NCBI GenBank assembly: GCA_002404675.1
Contig: DHKE01000091.1
Location: forward strand, 1 to 7,777
Direction of reading: 5' to 3'
DNA: 7,777 nucleotides
Origin: Porphyromonadaceae bacterium UBA4702
GTDB lineage: Bacteria; Bacteroidota; Bacteroidia; Bacteroidales; Muribaculaceae
The translations under genes and the position numbers were made by a program. Under the pieces are notes generated by a model. The model made no database searches. It was not told the DNA's origin and saw only the letters and a list, made by a program, of their open reading frames with translations. The stretch's first letter is position 1. Every line of letters starts with the position of its first letter. Below, in pieces: positions 1-7,752 of the stretch.

Positions 1-717
<717 letters not shown>

Positions 718-745
718 CACGCCGCCAACTGACGACATGACATTT

Positions 746-790
746 CCGCCCGGACCGAAATAACAATCGCGCCCGGGCGGCGTTATTAAT
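746..790 (+). terminator. Possible rho-independent terminator after ettA
   Basis: CCGCCCGG (746-753) pairs perfectly with CCGGGCGG (773-780) across a 19-nt loop, and is followed by CGTTATTAAT. The stem is strong, but the downstream tract is only moderately T-rich and the loop is long, so termination is inferred rather than clear. It lies 28 nt after the ettA stop and 50 nt before the next start, a sensible place to end ettA transcription. AATAAC in the loop (759-764) can also pair with GTTATT (782-787), which would give a different fold. I found no convincing TTTG/TAnnTTTG promoter in the rest of this 112-nt gap. Confidence 0.4.
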
Positions 791-829
791 GTAGAACACG
801 GAACAGAAACACTATCGTCTACACACGAC

Positions 830-3037
830 ATGAAAACCGCTGTCAACGAACTACGTGAACTTGTGCCGATGCGCCGCCAGTGCCGTGAGCTGGCAGAGCG
901 TGTCCTGACTCCAGAACTGCGGCAGACAGCCCGCCGCTACATGGATGCCGTCTCGGCTTCAGGCATTTCACCGCGTGACGAACACGGGCTGCTGCGCTGC
1001 CGAATGGTGATGTCACTATGCCTCCTATTTGCCGAGAAGATTGAGGCTGACCCTGAGATACTCGCCGCGTGCGCGTTGACCACATACGTCCGCCAGGGCA
1101 TGTTCACCTCCGCGCAAGTCCGTCGTGACTGGGGCGACGACGTGGCGCTGCTCATAGACGGGATGCTGCGTGTCAAGCGGTACAGCGACATGGGCATACA
1201 CGCCGACCAGGACAACTTCCGAGGGCTGCTCCTCTCGCTCGCCTCCGACATCCGCGTCATCATAATTATGATAGTGGAAAACCTCGCGCTGATGCGTGCC
1301 ATCAACCTCCACCCGGACGAGAAATGGGTGCAGGAGGTGGCGTTTGAGGCCAACTGCCTCTATGCTCAGCTGGCGCACCGCCTCGGCCTGTACGCTATCA
1401 AGGGCGAGCTCGAAGACCTGTCGCTCAAATACACCGACCGCAAGGTATACAAGCAGATAGCCGCACGCCTCAACGAGACCAAGCGTGACCGCGACGCATA
1501 CATCGCCGACTTCATCAAGCCCGTGAGCCAGAAGCTCTCCGAGGCGGGGCTGAAGTTTGAAATCAAAGGGCGCACCAAGTCAATATCCTCCATCTGGGCC
1601 AAAATCCGCAAGAAGAAGGTGGATATGTCGGACATATACGACCTGTTCGCTATCCGCGTAATCCTCGACTCGCCGCCCGAGAAGGAGAAGCAGGACTGCT
1701 GGCTGGCATATTCAATAGTCGCCGACATGTACCGGGCCAACCCGGTGCGTATGCGCGACTGGATAACGATACCCAAGAGCAACGGCTACGAGAGCCTCCA
1801 CGCCACGGTCATGGGACCGCGCAACAAGTGGGTGGAAGTGCAGTTCCGCTCGCGTGCCATGGACTTGGTGGCGGAGAAAGGCCTTGCCGCACACTGGCGG
1901 TATAAGGGGGGGCATGCCGATGTGGCTGACCGCTGGATGAACAATGTCCGCGAGGTGCTCGAGAACGCCGACGAGGGCCCGATGCGCCTGATGAAGGACA
2001 TGAAGATAGACGCTTACGGCGGCGAGGTGTTCGCCTTCACCCCAAAGGGCGACCTGCTGCGCCTCCCTGCCGGCGCGACGGTGCTCGACTTCGCCTTCCA
2101 GATACACAGCCGTGTCGGAGAGCATTGCGTGGGTGCAGTCGTCAACGGTGCTCACAAGAAGATAAACTACCGCATACAGAACGGCGACTCGATAGAGATA
2201 GTCACTTCGCCCACCCAGACTGCCAAGCAGGACTGGCTCAACATTGTCGTTACTTCCAAGGCCCGCAACAAGATACGTCAAAGCCTCAACGAGGAGCGCA
2301 CTCGCCGCGCCTCGCTCGGAAAGGAGCTGCTGCAACGCCGCGCTCGCAACCGCAAGGTCGAAATCGACGAGGCTCTGCTCATGCGTCTCATAAAGAAGAT
2401 GGGTTACAAGTACCTCAACGACTTCTTTGCCGACGTGGCTGACGAGAAGGTCGATGCCGCCAAGTTCATTGCTCGCTACACTGACGCTCTCGACACAGAG
2501 AGCAAGGCGGAGGAGGAGAATGTCCCGGCGAGCGCGGAGGGCTTCAAGATAAACAACACGCCGCAGACACAGACTGGCAAGCAGTCGGAGGCGCTGACAA
2601 TAGGTGACAAGTCGCTGCGAGGCATGAACTACCGTTTCGCTCGGTGCTGCAACCCCATTTACGGCGATGACGTGTTCGGCTTCATCTCCTCCGACGGCAT
2701 TGTCAAGATACACAAGAGCGACTGCCCCAACGCCGCCAACATACGCCGCCGCTACCCCTACCGCATCATTTCCACGCGCTGGAGCGAGCAGGGTGCCGGA
2801 GAGATGATGCCCGTGACGCTGCGAATAGTCGGCAACGATGACATCGAGGTGGTGACGACAGTCACGTCGATGATACAGAAAAGCCAGGGAATGGCACTGC
2901 GCAACATCTCCATCGACTCGCACGACGGCATTTTCCAGGGCTACCTGACCATAGGCATCGCCGATACCAGCATGCTAAACAGGCTGCTGCAAAAGATAAA
3001 ATCAACCAAAGGGATAAAGGACGTTTCGCGGTCTTGA
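830..3037 (+). CDS. relA: RelA/SpoT-family (p)ppGpp synthetase with degenerate hydrolase domain (RelA-like)
   Basis: This 735-residue long RSH protein is full length for the family. Such proteins transfer pyrophosphate from ATP to GDP or GTP to make the alarmone (p)ppGpp, usually when uncharged tRNA sits in the ribosomal A site. Domains in order: HD region about 20-200, synthetase about 215-360, TGS about 398-460 (GEVFAFTPKGDLLRLPAGAT), helical region, zinc-finger-like domain about 598-645 (C606, C607, H628, C632), and C-terminal ACT about 660-735. The synthetase is intact: GRTKSISSIWAKIRKK (247-262), YDLFAIRV with Asp271, IPKSNGYESLHATV (314-327), EVQFR with Glu336 and AAHWRYKGG. Residues 307-310 read RMRD, like the basic RxKD form of Rel/SpoT rather than the acidic ExDD of E. 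coli RelA. The hydrolase site is lost: the HD pair is replaced by Thr85-Tyr86, and the DRLHNMR motif reads ENLALMR (150-156). A second, bifunctional Rel/SpoT gene is therefore expected elsewhere. The next gene starts 31 nt downstream. Confidence 0.92.
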   Translation: MKTAVNELRELVPMRRQCRELAERVLTPELRQTARRYMDAVSASGISPRDEHGLLRCRMVMSLCLLFAEKIEADPEILAACALTTYVRQGMFTSAQVRRDWGDDVALLIDGMLRVKRYSDMGIHADQDNFRGLLLSLASDIRVIIIMIVENLALMRAINLHPDEKWVQEVAFEANCLYAQLAHRLGLYAIKGELEDLSLKYTDRKVYKQIAARLNETKRDRDAYIADFIKPVSQKLSEAGLKFEIKGRTKSISSIWAKIRKKKVDMSDIYDLFAIRVILDSPPEKEKQDCWLAYSIVADMYRANPVRMRDWITIPKSNGYESLHATVMGPRNKWVEVQFRSRAMDLVAEKGLAAHWRYKGGHADVADRWMNNVREVLENADEGPMRLMKDMKIDAYGGEVFAFTPKGDLLRLPAGATVLDFAFQIHSRVGEHCVGAVVNGAHKKINYRIQNGDSIEIVTSPTQTAKQDWLNIVVTSKARNKIRQSLNEERTRRASLGKELLQRRARNRKVEIDEALLMRLIKKMGYKYLNDFFADVADEKVDAAKFIARYTDALDTESKAEEENVPASAEGFKINNTPQTQTGKQSEALTIGDKSLRGMNYRFARCCNPIYGDDVFGFISSDGIVKIHKSDCPNAANIRRRYPYRIISTRWSEQGAGEMMPVTLRIVGNDDIEVVTTVTSMIQKSQGMALRNISIDSHDGIFQGYLTIGIADTSMLNRLLQKIKSTKGIKDVSRS

Positions 3038-3068
3038 CCCCGGATGTCCGCAACAACAATAGACAATT

Positions 3069-4607
3069 ATGAAACTCGACAAGAAAGACATTCAACTGCT
3101 TGACGCCAAGGGAATAAGCGAGGAACAACTCGACCGCCAGCTCGCGATGATTGCCAGTGGCTTCCCCCCGGTGCACATCGATGCGGCCGCCACTGTCGGC
3201 AGTGGCATCATGCGCCCGACAGACGAGGAGGCGCAGCGTTACTCCGCCCTATGGGACACCTGCATTGCCAGTGGGGCAAAGGTGGTGAAAATGGTGCCTG
3301 CCTCTGGTGCTGCCTCACGTATGTTCAAGAACGTGTTCGCTTTCATCAACTCCAGCGCGGAAACACCCGACACCGACTTCATGAAGGCGTTCTTTGCCCG
3401 CATCACCGATTTTGCCTTCTTCCCGCTGCTGAACAAGGCTGCGATGCGAGTGGCCGCCAAGAGCGTACTCTCCCTAATCGCCGAGGGGCGTTTCCGTGAG
3501 GTGGCGCAGCTGCTCGTTTCTGACGAGGGACTGGGCTACGGGAACAAGCCCAAGGCCTTGCTGGAGTTTCACAAGGTCATGGGCGGCACGCGCACGCCCC
3601 TCGAAGAGCAGCTTGCCGAAGGAGCGCAGTATGCCGCCGGCGCTGACGGCATTGCCCGCGTGCATTTCACCATCAGCCCCGAGCATCTCGCTGCCGCATG
3701 CGCCAAGGTCGAGGAGGTCTGCCGGCGCATGGAGCGTGAATACGGCGTGAAGTTCGACATCTCGTTCAGCATACAGAAACCTTCGACCGACACCGTGGCT
3801 GCTGCCATGGACGGCTCGCCCTACCGCGAGGACGGCTCGCTCTTCTTCCGCCCGGGTGGCCACGGCGCGTTGATTGAGAACCTCAACGACCTCGATGCCG
3901 ACTTCGTTTTCCTCAAGAACATCGACAACGTTGTCCCCGACAGCCGTCGAGGTGATACTGTGGCATACAAGAAAGTGCTGGGTGGCGTGCTCGCAGCTGT
4001 CAAACAGCAGATTGACCGCTATTGCAGCGTGCTTGGCAACGGCACTCCCTCGCCGGCAGAACTTGCAGAGATGCTTGCCTTTGCGCGTGAGACGCTGTGC
4101 ATAACCCATGACGGCATGGAGACGGCAGACGCTGATGCAACGGCCGGCTACCTGCGCCGCAAGTTCAACCGTCCGGTGCGTGTATGCGGCATGGTCGTCA
4201 ACGAGGGCGAACCTGGCGGAGGCCCGTTCCTCGCACGCAATCCCGACGGCACGGTGTCGCCCCAGATACTCGAGTCCTCACAGATAGACATGACTGACAG
4301 CCGCTCGGCTGAGATAGCGAGACAGGCCACCCACTTCAACCCTGTGGACCTGGTATGCGCCATACGCGACTTCCATGGAGTGAAGTTCAACCTCCCCGAC
4401 TTTGTAGACCCGCAGACCGGCTTCATCTCGCAGAAGAGCCGTGGCGGTGTCGAGATTAAGGCACTGGAGCTGCCGGGGTTGTGGAACGGCGCAATGTCTG
4501 ACTGGAACACCGTGTTCGTGGAAGTGCCAGCCTCGACATTCAACCCCGTCAAGACTGTCAACGACCTGCTGCGTGACGCGCACCAGCCTTCGAGCGACCG
4601 TGGATAA
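3069..4607 (+). CDS. DUF4301 family protein; motifs resemble UDP-sugar pyrophosphorylases (function unknown)
   Basis: This 512-residue soluble protein has no signal peptide or membrane segment, so it is probably cytoplasmic. I recognise it as DUF4301, an uncharacterised family common in Bacteroidetes, from KMVPASGAASRMFK (74-87) and the ending NPVKTVNDLLRDAHQ. What can be seen looks like a GT-A nucleotidyltransferase: a glycine/serine-rich VPASGAASRM loop after a hydrophobic strand (compare PAAGxGxRM), PKALLEF at 161-167 (compare the PKxLLPV signature), Gln236 in FSIQKPSTDT, FRPGGHGALIENLN (260-273) and DFVFLKNIDNV (278-288). The last two recall the PPGHGD and NxDN motifs of UDP-glucose and UDP-GlcNAc pyrophosphorylases. 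A nucleotide-sugar or phosphosugar substrate is my inference. The start ATG at 3069 gives the usual family N-terminus and leaves 31 nt after relA. The gene is probably cotranscribed with relA and with the GH13 gene that follows. Confidence 0.85.
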   Translation: MKLDKKDIQLLDAKGISEEQLDRQLAMIASGFPPVHIDAAATVGSGIMRPTDEEAQRYSALWDTCIASGAKVVKMVPASGAASRMFKNVFAFINSSAETPDTDFMKAFFARITDFAFFPLLNKAAMRVAAKSVLSLIAEGRFREVAQLLVSDEGLGYGNKPKALLEFHKVMGGTRTPLEEQLAEGAQYAAGADGIARVHFTISPEHLAAACAKVEEVCRRMEREYGVKFDISFSIQKPSTDTVAAAMDGSPYREDGSLFFRPGGHGALIENLNDLDADFVFLKNIDNVVPDSRRGDTVAYKKVLGGVLAAVKQQIDRYCSVLGNGTPSPAELAEMLAFARETLCITHDGMETADADATAGYLRRKFNRPVRVCGMVVNEGEPGGGPFLARNPDGTVSPQILESSQIDMTDSRSAEIARQATHFNPVDLVCAIRDFHGVKFNLPDFVDPQTGFISQKSRGGVEIKALELPGLWNGAMSDWNTVFVEVPASTFNPVKTVNDLLRDAHQPSSDRG

Positions 4608-4643
4608 GAAATTATACCTACTTGTACATTAAATACTTACTGC

Positions 4644-6050
4644 ATGAAACGTATCAACAGACTTTTGAGCCGCCTGCTGCTATGTGCCGCAGCGTGCGGC
4701 ATCGCCGTGCCGTCGTTTGCCGGCGAACCGGAATACGGTACACTCAACACTGCGGCCCAGCATCCTGACTGGGTCAGAAACGCCGTCATCTATGAGGTAA
4801 ACCTGCGTCAAGGCACCCCCGAGCGCACCCTCGCTGCCATGGAGAAACAGCTGCCCCGGCTTCAGGACCTGGGCGTGGACATACTGTGGCTCATGCCCAT
4901 ACACCCTATCAGCAAGCTCAACCGCAAGGGTGAGCTCGGCTCGTACTACGCTGTGGCTGACTACAAGGCGGTCAACCCCGAGTTCGGAACTTTCGACGAC
5001 CTCCGCTCTTTCGTCAAGACAGCCCACCGCCTCGGCATGAAGGTCATAATCGACGAGGTGTGCAACCATACCGGCTGCGACAACGTGTGGGTCAAGGAAC
5101 ACCCCGATTTCTATGCCCGCAACGAGAAAGGGGAGATGTTCGGTCCGTTTGACTGGACTGACACCTACAAGCTGGACTATTCCAACCCCCAGCTGCGTGC
5201 CGCGATGATAGATGCGCTCGAATATTGGGTCAAGGAGGCTGACATTGACGGCTACCGCTGCGACGTGGCTGCCGAGGTGCCGACTTCGTTCTGGGAAGAG
5301 GCTCGCGCTCGCCTCGAAATGATCAAGCCTGTATTTATGCTGGCAGAAGCATCCAAGGCTGAATTGACGCTGCGTGCCTTTGACGCGGACTACAACTGGC
5401 CGATGAAGGATGCCTTCAATGCCGTTGCCGCCACACAGGGTGTCAACAAGTATGCTGCCGGACATGGGCAGAACCTCCCCAAGTCTAATGCACGCACGCT
5501 CACTGACCTGCTGCTCAAACAGCACCGCCAGTACCCGCAGGGAGCAATCAATATGAACATGATTACCAACCATGACCTCAACTCGTGGGAGGGTACGGAG
5601 TTTGACCGCTTCGGCGAGGCTGTGAACACATTCGCTGTGTTGAGCTACACACTCCCCGGTATGCCGATGATGTACACTGGCCAGGAAGTGGGCTGGAATC
5701 ACGCCTTCGAGTTTTTCAAGCACGACCAGGTGCCTGTATACAAGGATAATGAGCATACCTTGTTCTACCGTATGCTCAACGCGCTGAAGCATGACAACAA
5801 GGCGCTCGCAGCCGGCGTGTTCAATTTCACGGACATCAGTGCCGGCTGCGATGACGTTATGGCGTTCCAGCGAACAGCGTCAGGCAACGAGGTGACCGTG
5901 ATAGCCAATCTCAGCGGCAAGGAGCAGCCCCTGCGCCTTAGCGTGGACGCAGCTGCGCTCTCCGGCGCGACTGAATGGTTCTCGCAAGAGACGGTGACGG
6001 CACTGCCGGCGACGCTGTCGCCCTGGCAATACATCGTCCTTGTGAAGTAA
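4644..6050 (+). CDS. Exported alpha-amylase family (GH13) glycoside hydrolase
   Basis: This 468-residue enzyme is predicted to act on alpha-glucosidic bonds (starch, maltodextrin or related glucans) outside the cytoplasm. Residues 1-26 form a Sec signal peptide: basic start KRINR, hydrophobic core, and likely cleavage after VPSFA. Cys18 (AAAC) makes a lipoprotein signal conceivable, but the -3 residue is poor for a lipobox. The GH13 barrel follows with all conserved regions: I DEVCNH (137-142), II DGYRCDVAAE with nucleophile Asp207 and Arg205, III FMLAEAS with acid/base Glu235, IV ITNHD with Asp311. The region V equivalent is KLDYSNP (176-182). A small beta-rich C-terminal domain (about 400-468) is typical of the family. 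There is no carbohydrate-binding module and no SusC/SusD gene beside it. The subfamily and exact substrate cannot be told from motifs. It starts 36 nt after the DUF4301 gene, in an AT-rich gap with no clear promoter consensus, and is probably the last gene of the operon. Confidence 0.93.
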   Translation: MKRINRLLSRLLLCAAACGIAVPSFAGEPEYGTLNTAAQHPDWVRNAVIYEVNLRQGTPERTLAAMEKQLPRLQDLGVDILWLMPIHPISKLNRKGELGSYYAVADYKAVNPEFGTFDDLRSFVKTAHRLGMKVIIDEVCNHTGCDNVWVKEHPDFYARNEKGEMFGPFDWTDTYKLDYSNPQLRAAMIDALEYWVKEADIDGYRCDVAAEVPTSFWEEARARLEMIKPVFMLAEASKAELTLRAFDADYNWPMKDAFNAVAATQGVNKYAAGHGQNLPKSNARTLTDLLLKQHRQYPQGAINMNMITNHDLNSWEGTEFDRFGEAVNTFAVLSYTLPGMPMMYTGQEVGWNHAFEFFKHDQVPVYKDNEHTLFYRMLNALKHDNKALAAGVFNFTDISAGCDDVMAFQRTASGNEVTVIANLSGKEQPLRLSVDAAALSGATEWFSQETVTALPATLSPWQYIVLVK

Positions 6051-6102
6051 GGGAAGATAAGTGAACGAACCCGATATGGCAGCTGTGGCGGACGTATGGC
6101 CG
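6051..6102. other. Convergent intergenic gap
   Basis: This gap of 52 nt separates the stops of two genes that face each other. No strong terminator is present. The best structure is a short hairpin, GCCG-TTA-CGGC (6099-6109), whose loop is the stop codon of the minus-strand gene; it lacks a T-tract in either direction. Read-through between the two transcripts is possible. Confidence 0.5.
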
Positions 6103-7623
6103 TTACGGCTGCTGTTCTGTTACGCCCAGCTGCTCCGCGATGCGGCGGTCGTTGCTCAGTCGCGGTATCTTGCGCTGCCCCCCGAGCTTGCCGTTGCCGT
6201 GCGTCTCGAGCCAGCGGTCGAATGTGCCGGCAGGGACTGTCACCACCTGCGGCGGCGCGAGGAAGATGCCGTGGCTGCGCTTAGCCTGGTAGTCGGAATT
6301 GACCTCTTGCAGACGGCGGTCGAGCTCGGCGGCAAACGCCGCAGTGTCCGTCGGCGGTGTCAGCCATTCGATTATCCACTGGTGGCATCCGCGCTCGCCG
6401 TTGCGGGCATATACCGGCGCGACAGTATAGTTGGCTATCCTTGCTCCGGTCAGGCGCATCGCACTCGCTATCGCGTCATCGGCATTGTACTCCATAACCT
6501 CCTCGCCGAAAGCGTTGATGAACGACTTGGTGCGCCCGGCTATGGTTATCTTGACCGGCGCAGTTGACTCTATGCGAACAGTGTCGCCGATGCGGTAACG
6601 CCACAGCCCGTTGGCTGCCGTGATAATCAGCTCGTACACCTTGCCCTGCTGCACTTCCCACAGCGGGATAGGGGAGTCCCCTTCCAGCGGCAGGAACTCG
6701 TAGAACACCGCGCTGTCTATCTGCAGCAGCATCTCCCTGTCGCCCGGGCTTGTCGCGCTGGCGAAGAACCCTTCCGAAGCATTGTACGTCTCCACGTAGT
6801 GCATCTGCGCAGGGTCGCACAGACGCGCATACTCCTCGCGGTAGGGGGAGAAGGCGATGCCGCCGTGAAAGAACACCTCGAGGTTGCGCCATACGTCGGT
6901 GATGCGCTCTGCGCCGGTCATCTGAAGCACCGTGCGTATCACGGTCAGGAACCACGACGGCACTCCCGAAATGTTGGTGATGTTGCACCTCAACGCAGCG
7001 TTGGCCAGAGCCGGCAGCTTCTCCTCCCAGTCAGGCATCAGCGCAATGCGCTTGGACGGCACGCGGAACAGCCCCGCTCCTGCCGGTATGCGGTCTATCA
7101 GGGTCGCGCTCAGGTCGCCGATACGCACACCACTGGCGATGTCCTCTTCATGCAGCTCGTTGGCGAAACTGCCTCCCAGGATGAACCCCTTGCCCGAGAA
7201 CATGCGGCTGCCAGGCGTGGCACGCAGGTAGTGCGCTACACTGTCGCTCGCGCCCGGGTAATGGTTGCGCCGCAGCGAGTCGGCAGTCACGGGAATGTAC
7301 TTCGACTTGCCGCCCGAAGTCCCCGACGACTGGGCATAGCGCAGACACCGGCCGCGCCACAGCACATCGCGCTCGCCGCGTATCATGCGCATCACGTAAG
7401 GGCGCAGCGGCTCGTAGTCCACCAAGGGGACACGCTCGCGGAACGCCTCATAGCCGCTGCAGCCGTCCAGCCCCACAGCCCTGCCGTAAGCCGTATTGCC
7501 GCCGTGAGAGAGCAGCCACGCCAGCTGCGCACGCTGAATGTCCTCGCCCTCGGCGGCCCAGCGGTCAGTTCTCGACGCCCTTTTCGCCAGGAAATGTCTT
7601 GCTACAGGAGTAAAGTCCATCAT
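6103..7623 (-). CDS. GH3 family protein (acyl-adenylate-forming, auxin-responsive GH3/JAR1-like)
   Basis: This 506-residue protein belongs to the GH3 superfamily of adenylating enzymes. Plant members activate a carboxylate (jasmonate, indole acetate, benzoates) with ATP and conjugate it to an amino acid. Bacterial members are widespread in Bacteroidetes, and I know of no settled substrate. All three nucleotide-binding motifs are present: SSGTSGGKSKYIP (99-111), YNASEGFFA (280-288) and the segment 330-350 ending in WRYRIGDTVR. After these come GRTKSFINAFGEEVMEYN (363-380), which leads into the C-terminal lid domain, and KLGGQRKIPRL (479-489) near the end. Length is close to other bacterial members. 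It has no signal peptide, so it should be cytoplasmic. Two ATG codons in tandem (7623 and 7620) could start it. I took the first, although either is plausible because no Shine-Dalgarno sequence decides. A promoter lies just upstream, so it is probably a single-gene unit, convergent with the GH13 gene. Confidence 0.93.
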   Translation of the reverse strand: MMDFTPVARHFLAKRASRTDRWAAEGEDIQRAQLAWLLSHGGNTAYGRAVGLDGCSGYEAFRERVPLVDYEPLRPYVMRMIRGERDVLWRGRCLRYAQSSGTSGGKSKYIPVTADSLRRNHYPGASDSVAHYLRATPGSRMFSGKGFILGGSFANELHEEDIASGVRIGDLSATLIDRIPAGAGLFRVPSKRIALMPDWEEKLPALANAALRCNITNISGVPSWFLTVIRTVLQMTGAERITDVWRNLEVFFHGGIAFSPYREEYARLCDPAQMHYVETYNASEGFFASATSPGDREMLLQIDSAVFYEFLPLEGDSPIPLWEVQQGKVYELIITAANGLWRYRIGDTVRIESTAPVKITIAGRTKSFINAFGEEVMEYNADDAIASAMRLTGARIANYTVAPVYARNGERGCHQWIIEWLTPPTDTAAFAAELDRRLQEVNSDYQAKRSHGIFLAPPQVVTVPAGTFDRWLETHGNGKLGGQRKIPRLSNDRRIAEQLGVTEQQP

Positions 7624-7654
7624 ATCGTTTCGTTCAGAATGTCGGTATCAGCCA

Positions 7655-7686
7655 CAAATTTACGCAAACTCATCCATACCGCCAAA
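7655..7686 (-). promoter_or_regulatory. Bacteroidetes-type promoter for the GH3 gene
   Basis: On the minus strand, TTTG (7686-7683) is followed by exactly 20 nt and then TAAATTTG (7662-7655). This matches the known Bacteroidetes housekeeping-sigma consensus of TTTG at -33, a 19-21 nt spacer, and TAnnTTTG at -7. The start of transcription should fall near 7648, leaving an untranslated leader of about 25 nt before the ATG at 7623. The 6-base arms CATCCA (7671-7676) and TGGATG (7697-7702) flank the -33 element as an inverted repeat. Confidence 0.8.
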
Positions 7687-7713
7687 TCCAACAGTCTGGA
7701 TGAAACGCTTGTA

Positions 7714-7752
7714 TATAATAAACAAGCGGCCGGGCTGATGCTCGGTCGCTTG
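7714..7752 (-). terminator. Rho-independent terminator of the tRNA
   Basis: Read on the minus strand directly after the tRNA, CAAGCGACCG-AGC pairs with GCC-CGGCCGCTTG. The stem is about 14 bp with two A-C mismatches and a 4-nt ATCA loop. It is followed by TTTATTATAT, a T-rich run. The outermost pair can include the final A of the tRNA CCA end (7753), so the hairpin abuts the mature 3' end with no spacer. The right-hand arm has an alternative partner further downstream (ACAAGCG, 7712-7706). Confidence 0.75.

Noticed and set aside
781..829. Promoter directly before relA
   Set aside because: The best -7 candidates (TATTAATG at 784, TATCGTCT at 814) have two mismatches and no -33 partner at the right distance. 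RelA must have a promoter if the 746-780 hairpin terminates, but I cannot place it.
1712..2923. Long antisense open frame (403 codons) opposite relA
   Set aside because: It lies wholly opposite a gene with intact family motifs, its translation has no recognisable domain and is Val/Leu/Ala/His-rich in the way expected of a reverse-frame shadow in GC-rich DNA, and no promoter was seen for it.
3810..3842. Short direct repeat GACGGCTCGC inside the DUF4301 gene
   Set aside because: It encodes the in-frame DGS...DGS of the protein and is explained by codon bias and amino-acid repetition.
3474..4109. Antisense open frame of 211 codons opposite the DUF4301 gene
   Set aside because: Low-complexity Val/Ala/Glu-rich translation with no domain, fully inside a supported gene.
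4608..4643. AT-rich gap before the GH13 gene as a promoter
   Set aside because: The gap has TACTTG-like words but nothing close to TAnnTTTG with a TTTG 19-21 nt upstream; an internal promoter is possible but unsupported.
4680..5792. Long antisense open frame (370 codons) opposite the GH13 gene
   Set aside because: Same pattern: a reverse-frame shadow of a well-supported gene with no recognisable motif.
6061..6567. Plus-strand open frame of 168 codons running from the convergent gap into the GH3 gene
   Set aside because: It mostly overlaps the conserved C-terminal coding region of the GH3 gene in antisense and its translation shows no family motif.
7714..7719. TATAAT on the plus strand as a -10 box
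   Set aside because: There is no -35 partner, no plus-strand gene follows, and the match is best explained as part of the terminator T-tract on the other strand.
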